NCBI RefSeq assembly: GCF_039524015.1
Contig: NZ_BAAAGF010000003.1
Coordinates: forward strand, 434,001-498,000
DNA length: 64,000 nucleotides
Reading direction: 5' to 3'
DNA from: Gaetbulibacter_B jejuensis
GTDB taxonomy: Bacteria; Bacteroidota; Bacteroidia; Flavobacteriales; Flavobacteriaceae
Translations under genes and position numbers: made by a program
Notes under the pieces: generated by a model
The model's database searches: none
The model's input: only the letters and a program-made list of their open reading frames with translations
Told to the model about the DNA's origin: nothing
Part shown: in pieces, positions 34,978 through 42,718 of the stretch
How the letters are laid out: every line of letters begins with the position of its first letter
Position numbering within the stretch: the stretch's first letter is position 1

Positions 34978-35307
34978 TTATTCCTGATTGTTGTCTTCAG
35001 TATTTCTGAAATAAATTTTGTCATCTAACCATTCTTGAACAGCTAGTGCATGAGGCTTAGGTAATTTTTCATAAAACTTAGACACCTCTATTTGCTCTTT
35101 GTTTTCAAAAATTTCTTCAAGACTATCATTGTAGGTTGCAAACTCCTCAAGTTTATCGATAAGTTCTCTACGAATGTCAGTGTTAATTTGTTCAGCTCTT
35201 TTTGAAATTACAGAAATAGCTTCGTAAATATTACTTGTTGAAGCGTCAATTTCATTTCTGTCATAAGTTACAGTTGTAACAGGAGCATTGGTTTTCTTTA
35301 AATCCAT
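34978..35307 (-). CDS. rpoZ: RNA polymerase omega-like subunit (Rpb6/RpoZ type)
   Basis: A 109-residue acidic protein of the type annotated as RNA polymerase omega in Flavobacteriia. The central helix NIYEAISVISKRAEQINTDI corresponds to the conserved omega/Rpb6 core that clamps the beta' C-terminus. The C-terminal tail with VQEWLDDKIYFR is specific to this group. Its position between bamD and coaBC is the usual Bacteroidota arrangement. The call rests on this context and the core helix, since omega proteins vary strongly. Confidence 0.85.
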   Translation of the reverse strand: MDLKKTNAPVTTVTYDRNEIDASTSNIYEAISVISKRAEQINTDIRRELIDKLEEFATYNDSLEEIFENKEQIEVSKFYEKLPKPHALAVQEWLDDKIYFRNTEDNNQE

Positions 35308-35318
35308 TATCTTAATAA

Positions 35319-36134
35319 TTAACTTTTTACTTTGAATGTCTCTAATTCTGTTTGTAATTCTTCATTCATTTTATTGGCTGCTTCTGCATGTTCAGACTCA
35401 GGATAAAACTTAATAAAAGAATTGTAATAGGCAACAGCAGTATTTAAACGTGCTTCTTTTTTAATTCTTACACTATTTATAGCTAGAGTAAATGCTGAAT
35501 CTAAACGATAAAACATAGCATCTTCTCTAAAACTAGTTCCTGGGTAATCTATTAAAAAATTATCAAAAGCTTTTATAGCTGCTTCATAATCTGAAGCGTC
35601 ATAATAAGCTATTTTGTTGTATTGTTTTGCAATTTCATATGCCTTCTTTTCTAATTTGTAATCCAACTCCTTTACCATTTCGTTTACTTCTGGTAAGTAT
35701 TCAGAATTAGGATATTTAGAAATAAAGATTTGAAGTTTATCTAATGCTTCATAAGTTTCTTTTTGTTCTTTACTATAAACTGGAGACAGCATATAGAAAC
35801 TTTTTGCTGACAAAAACGAAGCCTCTTCAGCTTTTTCACTTCTAGGGTAACTGCTTTCAAAACGCTCAAACTGGTAACCAGACAAGTGATAGTCTTTCAT
35901 CATGTAATAAGACTTAGAGTACATATACATTAACTTTTCAGCTTGTGGTTTTCCTCTGTATTGCGGAACTATTTGAGCAAACAACCTGTTAGCTTTACTA
36001 TATTTTTCAGCTTCAAAAAGTTCAGTTCCTAAAGTGAACTTTTCAGCTATATCTTCAGATTTTAGTGCTTTTTGAAACTCGCTACAAGAGGTTAACAGTA
36101 ATCCTAATAAAAGTGTGTAAAATAAATTCTTCAT
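35319..36134 (-). CDS. bamD: Outer membrane assembly lipoprotein BamD
   Basis: BamD is the essential TPR lipoprotein of the beta-barrel assembly machine. The 271 residues have a lipoprotein signal with lipobox LTSC (cysteine 17). Five TPR-like helical pairs follow, including FEAEKYSKANRLFAQIVPQY, DYHLSGYQFERFESSYP, LQIFISKYPNSEY and AIKAFDNFLIDYPGTS, a spacing typical of BamD/YfiO. It is the first gene of the run that continues through the omega-like subunit, coaBC and DUF4835, and it has a candidate promoter just upstream. Confidence 0.95.
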   Translation of the reverse strand: MKNLFYTLLLGLLLTSCSEFQKALKSEDIAEKFTLGTELFEAEKYSKANRLFAQIVPQYRGKPQAEKLMYMYSKSYYMMKDYHLSGYQFERFESSYPRSEKAEEASFLSAKSFYMLSPVYSKEQKETYEALDKLQIFISKYPNSEYLPEVNEMVKELDYKLEKKAYEIAKQYNKIAYYDASDYEAAIKAFDNFLIDYPGTSFREDAMFYRLDSAFTLAINSVRIKKEARLNTAVAYYNSFIKFYPESEHAEAANKMNEELQTELETFKVKS

Positions 36135-36151
36135 AAAATTTAAACAGAATG

Positions 36152-36186
36152 CAAAAGTACGTATTTATAACGTATTATAAAAACAA
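36152..36186 (-). promoter_or_regulatory. Possible promoter for the bamD/rpoZ/coaBC/DUF4835 run
   Basis: On the minus strand TACTTTTG (36159-36152) fits TAnnTTTG, with a TTG at 36186-36184. The spacer is 24 bases, slightly longer than usual. The box ends 17 bases before the bamD ATG. Confidence 0.4.
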
Positions 36187-36256
36187 AAATTTTGTGCTAA
36201 AATAAAGGTTGTAACGTGTTATGAGTAAGCTTTATATAAACTTTAACTTTTTAGGT

Positions 36257-37135
36257 TTAATCTAGCTTATTAACCGCTTCTTTAATTTTAGATTTTAACC
36301 CTTCTGTTGCTTCTACAAGTGGCAATCTTACTGTGCTTTTTGCAAGACCAAGCGTTTCAAAAACAGCCTTAATACCTGCAGGATTGTTTTCTGCAAAAAT
36401 TAAACTTGTAATATCCATTAAATCAAAGTGAATTGCGTAAGCTTCACTTGCTTTTCCTTCAAGACCAAGATTTATCATTTTGGTAAATTGTTTAGGTAAT
36501 GCTTGCCCAATTACCGAAATCACTCCTGCTCCACCTGCTAAAACTACACCAAGCGCTAAATCGTCATCTCCTGAAATAATCAAGAAATCTTCTGGTTTGT
36601 TCTTAATCAAGGTTAAGTATTGTGCCACATTGTTACCTGCTTCTTTAACTGCTATGATATTTTCAAAATCATTTGCTAAACGCAATGTAGTTTCTGGCAA
36701 CATGTTTGACGATGTTCTTCCTGGTACATTATATAAAATAATAGGTTTTGGAGACGCTTGCGAAATGGTCTTAAAATGCTGATAAATGCCTTCTTGTGTT
36801 GGCTTACTGTAATATGGAGACACTGATAAAATAGCATCGATATGAGATAAATCGGTTGTATTAATCTCTTCAATAACTGCTGCTGTATTATTACCTCCAA
36901 TTCCTAAAACTAAAGGTAAACGACCATTATTTGCTTCAACTATAGTATTAATTATGGCTTTCTTTTCTTCGGAAGTGATGGTTACACTCTCTCCTGTTGT
37001 ACCACTAATAACCAAGTAGTCTGTTCCGTTATCTATGTTGTAATTAACAATATTTGTAAGTGCTTCAAAATCTACAGTTAAATCAGATTTAAAAGGCGTT
37101 ATTAAGGCAACTCCTGTGCCGTAAAATGTATTCAT
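36257..37135 (-). CDS. dapA: 4-hydroxy-tetrahydrodipicolinate synthase
   Basis: DapA condenses pyruvate with aspartate semialdehyde at the branch to lysine and diaminopimelate. The 292 residues show the family's GTTGES motif near residue 45, the tyrosine loop LYNVPGRTSSN near residue 135, the Schiff-base lysine in IAVKEAGNN near residue 163, and the ISGDDDLAL stretch. DapF, a later enzyme of the same pathway, is at 58581-59357. Its start overlaps the stop of the DUF6913 gene by one base, so the two are coupled. Confidence 0.96.
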   Translation of the reverse strand: MNTFYGTGVALITPFKSDLTVDFEALTNIVNYNIDNGTDYLVISGTTGESVTITSEEKKAIINTIVEANNGRLPLVLGIGGNNTAAVIEEINTTDLSHIDAILSVSPYYSKPTQEGIYQHFKTISQASPKPIILYNVPGRTSSNMLPETTLRLANDFENIIAVKEAGNNVAQYLTLIKNKPEDFLIISGDDDLALGVVLAGGAGVISVIGQALPKQFTKMINLGLEGKASEAYAIHFDLMDITSLIFAENNPAGIKAVFETLGLAKSTVRLPLVEATEGLKSKIKEAVNKLD

Positions 37136-37653
37136 TATATTTTGTTTAAAACCGTTAAATATTTTTTTAATTCGTTTTTAAATAGCGTAAACTCTTTTGG
37201 TGCAACATTTATTATTAAATCGTAAAAACGATCATCAATTCCTGCTAACCCTACTTTAAACTTAGCTTTTGAAGCTACACTAATTAAATTAAGGTCTAAA
37301 ACATCTTGCTTATAAAAGCTAATTAAGATGTCAAACTCTGTATCAATAAAGGTTTGAAGTTCTACGTTTTTTATTTTTCCGTTCCAACCAAAATCTTTTG
37401 GATTGAAATACGTATCCCAAAGGTCGTTACTATCTTTGTTATCTTCAACATAAGCGACAATTTTAACTTTATTTCGCTTAATGTCTATGGACTCAAAAAA
37501 CGTTCTGAAAGCTTCAAAATCAGAAAATTCACTTAAGTGTAAAATCACTCCTACTTTATCAACCTTAGTATTGCTAAAAGACACATTCCTAGAATTTAAC
37601 AATTTGTTGATATATTTTTGATTTGATTTTTCCCTAAATGCCTTTAAAATCAT
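37135..37653 (-). CDS. DUF6913 family protein
   Basis: A 172-residue cytoplasmic protein with no signal or membrane segment. The DUF6913 assignment is from memory: a basic N-terminal helix (KSNQKYINKLLNSRNV), FNPKDFGWNGKI in the middle, FDILISFYKQD, and the C-terminal LFKNELKKYLTVLNKI. The alternation of strands and helices looks Rossmann-like, but no ligand motif is visible. It is upstream of and overlaps dapA by one base. The function is unknown. Confidence 0.8.
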   Translation of the reverse strand: MILKAFREKSNQKYINKLLNSRNVSFSNTKVDKVGVILHLSEFSDFEAFRTFFESIDIKRNKVKIVAYVEDNKDSNDLWDTYFNPKDFGWNGKIKNVELQTFIDTEFDILISFYKQDVLDLNLISVASKAKFKVGLAGIDDRFYDLIINVAPKEFTLFKNELKKYLTVLNKI

Positions 37654-37671
37654 TTATCTTTATCCTTTTTG

Positions 37672-37679
37672 CAAATGTA
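37672..37679 (-). promoter_or_regulatory. Possible -7 element for the DUF6913/dapA unit
   Basis: On the minus strand TACATTTG fits TAnnTTTG and lies 18 bases before the DUF6913 ATG. It is inside the 68-base divergent space shared with the 5'-nucleotidase gene. Confidence 0.3.
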
Positions 37680-37721
37680 GTAAATAGTGCTACATCTTTT
37701 TGTAACTTTTTAAAATATCCT

Positions 37722-38480
37722 ATGAATTTCAAACACCTTTTAGTTGTTGCTTCAGTCTTGATTTTCACCTCTTGTAAACAAGAAAATCATTTATATAGAA
37801 TTGAAGGTAAACAGATACAAATTACCGATAGTCTTCAAGCTAATTCTGACGTTGAAGCATTCATTAAACCCTATCGTGAACATGTTAACAAAAACCTTGA
37901 TAGTGTTTTAGCATATTCTGTTGATACCTACTCAAAAAACGATGGAGAATACAACACAGCTGTAGGAAATTTTATGGCTGATGCTATCTACGAACAAGCA
38001 AACCCTGTATTTAAGAAAAGAACAGGAAAAGACATCGATTTTGTTTTACTTAATCATGGTGGAATTCGATCTATACTCTCTAAAGGTAATGTTACAGCAA
38101 GAACTGCTTATGGATTAATGCCTTTTGAAAACTCAATGGTTGTGGTTGACTTAAAAGGCGCTCAAGTAAAAGAATTATTAGAATATTTAGCTAAAGCAAA
38201 AAGAGCGCATCCAATTTCTAAATTAAAATTAGCTATTGACGCAGATTTCAATGTTGCTTCAGCTAGTTTACACGACTCTCCTATTGACTTTGATAAAAAT
38301 TATTTTGTTTTAACCAATGATTACTTATACAATGGTGGTGACCACATGGATTTTTTCAAAACCAACGACAGTCTTTATGATTTAGATTACAAAATTAGAA
38401 ATGCTCTCATAGATTATTTCAAAAAAGTAGACACTATTAATCCTGTAATTGATGACAGATTTATTCAATTAAAAAACTAA
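37722..38480 (+). CDS. 5'-nucleotidase C-terminal domain lipoprotein
   Basis: A 252-residue lipoprotein (lipobox FTSC, cysteine near residue 18) that is just the substrate-binding C-terminal domain of UshA-type 5'-nucleotidases: NHGGIRS, ARTAYGLMPFENSM and NDYLYNGGDHMDFF. The matching metallophosphatase domain is encoded by the next gene, three bases downstream. An earlier in-frame start at 37638 would prepend 28 residues that break the lipoprotein signal and overlap the DUF6913 start, so ATG 37722 is chosen. The pair presumably acts together on extracellular nucleotides. Confidence 0.88.
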   Translation: MNFKHLLVVASVLIFTSCKQENHLYRIEGKQIQITDSLQANSDVEAFIKPYREHVNKNLDSVLAYSVDTYSKNDGEYNTAVGNFMADAIYEQANPVFKKRTGKDIDFVLLNHGGIRSILSKGNVTARTAYGLMPFENSMVVVDLKGAQVKELLEYLAKAKRAHPISKLKLAIDADFNVASASLHDSPIDFDKNYFVLTNDYLYNGGDHMDFFKTNDSLYDLDYKIRNALIDYFKKVDTINPVIDDRFIQLKN

Positions 38481-38483
38481 GCC

Positions 38484-39395
38484 ATGAAAAGAAGAGACTT
38501 TATACAACAAACAGCTGCTGCATCAACCTTAATAGGATTAGGTGGTTTAGGACTACAATCGTTTGCAACTCCTCCAAAAAAAATCACCATTCTTCATACC
38601 AATGACGTACATAGTCATATTGATGCTTTTGGACCTGAAGATGGCAGAAACGCAAATAAAGGTGGTGTTGCTAGACGCGCTAGTTTAATTGAAGCGATAC
38701 GAAAAGAAAATCCTAATACCTTATTAATGGATGCTGGCGATATTTTTCAAGGCACTCCTTACTTTAATTATTATGGTGGCGAATTGGAGTTCAAGCTGAT
38801 GAGTATGCTTAAATACGATGTAGCTACAATTGGAAATCATGATTTCGACAATGGTATAGATGGTTTATATGCACAATTACCACATGCTGATTTTGATTTT
38901 ATTTCAGCTAATTATGATTTTAAAAATACCATAATGGACACTCATGTAAAACCTTACAAAACCTTTACAAAAGAAGGTATTAAAATTGGTGTTTTTGGTC
39001 TTGGAATTCAGTTAGATGGTTTGGTAGGTAAAGATATGTATAAAGAAACTGTATACATGGATCCTATTGAAACTGCTCAGGAAATGACGCGCGTTTTAAA
39101 AGAGGCTGAACGTTGCGATTTAATTATTTGTCTTTCGCATATTGGGTATTACTACAAAAACAGTCCTGAAAAAGTAAGCGATCTTAACTTAGCAAAAGCC
39201 ACCAAAGATATTGACTTAATTATTGGTGGACACACACATACATTTTTGCCTAAACCAACTGTTGTTAAAAATATTGAAGGTAAAAACACCCTTGTAAACC
39301 AAGTAGGTTGCTATGGTATAAACCTAGGTAAAATCGACTTTTATTTTGATGCTGATAAAAACAAAGCTGCTGAAGGAACCTCTATTATAGTTTAG
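38484..39395 (+). CDS. Metallophosphatase (5'-nucleotidase catalytic domain), Tat-exported
   Basis: A 303-residue calcineurin-like phosphoesterase carrying all metal-site motifs of the UshA catalytic domain: TNDVHSHID, DAGDIFQGTP, GNHDFDNG and GGHTHTF. The N-terminus MKRRDFIQQTAAAS has a twin-arginine motif and a hydrophobic stretch, so export should be by Tat. It lacks the C-terminal nucleotide-binding domain, which the preceding gene encodes. The three-base spacing argues for coordinated production. Nucleotide hydrolysis is inferred from the family. Confidence 0.9.
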   Translation: MKRRDFIQQTAAASTLIGLGGLGLQSFATPPKKITILHTNDVHSHIDAFGPEDGRNANKGGVARRASLIEAIRKENPNTLLMDAGDIFQGTPYFNYYGGELEFKLMSMLKYDVATIGNHDFDNGIDGLYAQLPHADFDFISANYDFKNTIMDTHVKPYKTFTKEGIKIGVFGLGIQLDGLVGKDMYKETVYMDPIETAQEMTRVLKEAERCDLIICLSHIGYYYKNSPEKVSDLNLAKATKDIDLIIGGHTHTFLPKPTVVKNIEGKNTLVNQVGCYGINLGKIDFYFDADKNKAAEGTSIIV

Positions 39396-39425
39396 AATTT
39401 TAACACTAAAATGATAGGGTTAAAC

Positions 39426-39433
39426 TAGTTTTG
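39426..39433 (+). promoter_or_regulatory. Possible -7 element upstream of the DoxX-like gene
   Basis: TAGTTTTG fits TAnnTTTG and covers the in-frame TTG at 39431, supporting the ATG at 39467 as the true start. No -33 TTG is seen. Confidence 0.35.
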
Positions 39434-39466
39434 CGTCTAAATGGGATATTAACTAAAAATAATCTC

Positions 39467-39856
39467 ATGAAAACTAAACTTCTTTTTATCCTCAGATTAG
39501 CAGTTGCAATTATTTTAATTCAAACTCTTAGATTTAAGTTTACAGCACATCCTGATAGTGTATACATTTTTTCGCAAGTTGGTCTTGAACCTTATGGCAG
39601 GATTGCTATTGGAATTCTTGAGTTAATAGCCGGAATACTTTTACTTATTCCCAAAACTGTTTGGGCAGGTGCAACACTAACATTAGGTGTGATTTTTGGT
39701 GCAATAGTTATGCATTTAACACAACTAGGTATTCAAGTTAATAATGATGGAGGAGTTTTATTTTCAACTGCAGTAGTAACTTTTATACTTTCTGCTATTA
39801 TCCTTTATTTTTACAAAAAAGACATTCCTGTGATTGGAAAAAAATTAAACTTCTAG
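39467..39856 (+). CDS. DoxX family membrane protein
   Basis: A 129-residue protein with four predicted membrane helices and the DoxX-type layout (LRLAVAIILIQTLRFKF, then IAIGILELIAGILLLIP, and a charged C-terminus). DoxX-like proteins have been linked to respiration and redox balance, but this one's role is unknown. A TTG at 39431 would add 12 polar residues before the first helix; it lies in a promoter-like box, so ATG 39467 is preferred. Its last 12 bases overlap the convergent gene. Confidence 0.82.
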   Translation: MKTKLLFILRLAVAIILIQTLRFKFTAHPDSVYIFSQVGLEPYGRIAIGILELIAGILLLIPKTVWAGATLTLGVIFGAIVMHLTQLGIQVNNDGGVLFSTAVVTFILSAIILYFYKKDIPVIGKKLNF

Positions 39857-40564
39857 TTTATTATAATTTTCCTCGTGGCTAATTTTTGCCTGTAAATAGA
39901 AGAATACAAAAGCAAGCACTAAGAAGATAGAACATAGTACATTTAATACGTTTACTTCCGAAACATAAAAATAAGCTAGTTGTATTACTTCTGAAAAGAC
40001 TATAAAAATTGAACCCACTAAAAAGTTCATCGATTTTTTATCGTCTTTGTATATGTAGTTTATAAGCGCTACAGACAACAAAGCCATTATAACAGTATTA
40101 TAAACAAACTCAAGTAAGTACTCTGCAAATTGTAATTCAGGTTTTGTAGTATTAGTCACCACAATTACACACGAAATATCTAAAACCAATAAAATTATTA
40201 TATGAACTGGCAATTTGGTAACCACTTGTTTAATATCCAGTGTTTTTAATATTTGAACAATCAAAAACGAGTATGATAAAATATACATTGCATTAATAAT
40301 GTAATAAGAGTAGTCAGCCATAAAACTATCAGGAGAAATTTGCCAAGACAAGAAGTTAAAAACATCAGCAATTGTAAATGTTATTAAAAACAAAAAGAAA
40401 AACTTTCTTTTATTTTCAACGCGCGAACAGTATAAGATACTAAGCAAGACCAAAAGCAATGCTCTAATACCTGAGGCATAATACTCATACTTAAAGAGTT
40501 GTAATCCTAAAAAGACAACACTAAGTACAGCAAGCAATGCTATTAATGTTTTTGGTTTTTGCAT
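39845..40564 (-). CDS. Polytopic membrane protein of unknown function
   Basis: A 239-residue integral membrane protein with about seven or eight hydrophobic helices separated by very short loops; the only charged stretches are short (for example SRVENKRKFF and YKDDKKS). The arrangement is reminiscent of YhhN/lysoplasmalogenase-type proteins, but I see no decisive motif. It overlaps the end of the DoxX-like gene by 12 bases in convergent orientation. It lies downstream of ligA on the same strand with a 99-base gap. Confidence 0.7.
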   Translation of the reverse strand: MQKPKTLIALLAVLSVVFLGLQLFKYEYYASGIRALLLVLLSILYCSRVENKRKFFFLFLITFTIADVFNFLSWQISPDSFMADYSYYIINAMYILSYSFLIVQILKTLDIKQVVTKLPVHIIILLVLDISCVIVVTNTTKPELQFAEYLLEFVYNTVIMALLSVALINYIYKDDKKSMNFLVGSIFIVFSEVIQLAYFYVSEVNVLNVLCSIFLVLAFVFFYLQAKISHEENYNKLEV

Positions 40565-40589
40565 TTATTTAATTAATCCCTTATTGGGA

Positions 40590-40597
40590 CAAATATA
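40590..40597 (-). promoter_or_regulatory. Possible -7 element for the polytopic membrane protein
   Basis: On the minus strand TATATTTG fits TAnnTTTG, 25 bases before the ATG. A short GGGA/TCCC hairpin lies between the box and the start. Confidence 0.3.
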
Positions 40598-40663
40598 AAT
40601 AAAAAATACAATTAAACGAATAAAAATGCATTTTATCGATAAAAATTAACATTTTGTAGGATT

Positions 40664-42658
40664 TTACCTAATCATTGATAAAAATTCTTCTTCTGAAAGA
40701 ATAGATATATTTAAGGATTCTGCTTTTGTTTTTTTACTTGGTCCCATGTTGTCTCCAGCAACAACATAGCTTGTTTTAGAAGATATTGAAGAAGACACTT
40801 TACCTCCATTGTCTTCAATAAGCTTTTTAAGCTCATTTCTTGACACAGAAGTAAACACGCCAGATACTACAAACGTAGATCCTTCTAATTTATTGGTTTG
40901 ATTTGCTAATTTTTCGGCTGAAATTTCCAATTGCACTCCAAAATGTTTCAGTCTTTCAATAATAGAGCTGTTCGCTTCCGAAGCAAAAAAGGCAACAACA
41001 CTTTCTGCTATCTTCACTCCTATTTCATCTACATTGACAAGTTCTTCTTCCGAAGCATTTTTAATCGCATCAATTGTTTTATAATGTTTAACTAGTTTTT
41101 TAGCAACGGTTTCTCCAACATACCTTATACCTAACGCATACAAAACGCGCTCAAAAGGAATTTGCTTAGATGCTTCAATTCCGTTAATAAGGTTTTCAGC
41201 ACTTTTTTGAGCCATACGTTCTAAGGGCAACACTTGGTCTACAGTTAATTCATATAAATCAGAATAATTTGTAATTAAACCTGCATTAACCAACAAAGCA
41301 ACGGTTTCTCCTCCTAAGCCATCAATATCCATTGCTTTTCTTGAAATAAAATGCTGTATGCGACCAATAATTTGAGGATTGCATCCATTGTAATTCGGAC
41401 AATAATGTTGTGCTTCACCTTCAGTTCTTACTAATTCAGTATTGCATTCTGGACAGTGGGTAATATATTCAGTTGGTTTAGAATCTGCTGGTCGTTTACT
41501 TAAATCTACAGCTATAATTTTAGGGATTATCTCTCCTCCTTTTTCTACATACACCTCATCACCTTCTCTAATATCCAACTTAGCAATCTGGTCTGCATTA
41601 TGCAATGACGCTCGTTTAACAGTTGTTCCTGCTAATTCTACAGGTTCTAAATTTGCAACTGGAGTAATTGCTCCTGTACGTCCTACTTGATAAGTAATTT
41701 CATTTAATCGAGTAGAAACTTGCTCTGCCTTAAACTTATAAGCCATTGCCCAACGTGGTGCTTTGGCTGTATATCCTAATTCCTCTTGTTGATACAAACT
41801 GTTTACCTTTATAACAACACCATCTGTTTCGTAAGGTAAATTATGTCTATGCTCATCCCAATAGGCAATAAATTCTAAAACCTCATCAATTGAATTAGCA
41901 AGTTTAGCGGCTTGCGGAACTTTAAATCCCCAAGCTCTAGCTTTTTCTAAACTTTCAAATTGTGTGGAAATATTCAAATTAGTTCCTGTAATATTATAAA
42001 GCAAACACTCCAAAGGACGTTTAGCTACTTCAGTACTATCTTGTAGCTTCAAGCTTCCTGAAGCTGTATTTCTTGGGTTTCTATATGGTTCTTCTCCTAT
42101 TTCAATACGCTCTTCATTCATTTTATTAAACCCTTCAAAAGGCAATACAATTTCACCTCTTATATCAAATTTAGGAGGAAAATCGCCTTTCAACTGCAAC
42201 GGAACCGATTTAATGGTTTTTATATTGGTGGTAACATTATCACCTTGAAATCCGTCACCTCTTGTAACCGCTTTTGTAAGTTGTCCGTTTTCATACGTTA
42301 AGCTAATAGACGCACCATCATATTTAAGTTCACAAGTATATTGTACTTCACCATCAACTTGCTTTTTAATACGAGTTTCCCAATCTAACAAATCTTCTTT
42401 AGAGTAAGAGTTATCCAAAGAATACATACGATGCTCATGAGCAACAGTTTCAAAATTCTTTGTAACCTCTCCTCCTACACGCAATGTAGGCGAACTTGCA
42501 TCATAAAACTCAGGATATTTTGCTTCCAACTCTTGAAGCTGTTTAAGCTTTACATCAAAATCAAAATCACTTATTGTAGGATTATCCAATACGTAGTAAT
42601 TATAATTATGCTTACGCAATTCATCACGAAGGGTTTCTATTTGCTGTTTAATATCCAT
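40664..42658 (-). CDS. ligA: NAD-dependent DNA ligase
   Basis: LigA seals nicks in replication and repair using NAD. The 664 residues hold all modules. The Ia domain carries YYVLDNPTISDFDFD, and the adenylation domain has the nucleotidyl lysine in CELKYDGASISL. After the OB fold comes a four-cysteine zinc finger (CPEC and later YCPNYNGC). A helix-hairpin-helix region follows (DIDGLGGE and VDEIGVKIAESVV). The C-terminal BRCT domain begins at FVVSGVF. Length is typical. It diverges from the hexosaminidase gene. Confidence 0.97.
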   Translation of the reverse strand: MDIKQQIETLRDELRKHNYNYYVLDNPTISDFDFDVKLKQLQELEAKYPEFYDASSPTLRVGGEVTKNFETVAHEHRMYSLDNSYSKEDLLDWETRIKKQVDGEVQYTCELKYDGASISLTYENGQLTKAVTRGDGFQGDNVTTNIKTIKSVPLQLKGDFPPKFDIRGEIVLPFEGFNKMNEERIEIGEEPYRNPRNTASGSLKLQDSTEVAKRPLECLLYNITGTNLNISTQFESLEKARAWGFKVPQAAKLANSIDEVLEFIAYWDEHRHNLPYETDGVVIKVNSLYQQEELGYTAKAPRWAMAYKFKAEQVSTRLNEITYQVGRTGAITPVANLEPVELAGTTVKRASLHNADQIAKLDIREGDEVYVEKGGEIIPKIIAVDLSKRPADSKPTEYITHCPECNTELVRTEGEAQHYCPNYNGCNPQIIGRIQHFISRKAMDIDGLGGETVALLVNAGLITNYSDLYELTVDQVLPLERMAQKSAENLINGIEASKQIPFERVLYALGIRYVGETVAKKLVKHYKTIDAIKNASEEELVNVDEIGVKIAESVVAFFASEANSSIIERLKHFGVQLEISAEKLANQTNKLEGSTFVVSGVFTSVSRNELKKLIEDNGGKVSSSISSKTSYVVAGDNMGPSKKTKAESLNISILSEEEFLSMIR

Positions 42659-42718
42659 TAAAGTAATTGAGAAAAGTTATCTTTTTTAAGTTATATTTAA
42701 AGCATCTAATATACTAAA

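Noticed and set aside
37638..37721. Upstream start for the 5'-nucleotidase C-terminal lipoprotein
   Set aside because: It would hide the lipoprotein signal behind 28 residues and overlap the divergent DUF6913 start.
39431..39466. TTG start for the DoxX-like protein
   Set aside because: It lies in a TAnnTTTG box and adds only polar residues before the first helix.
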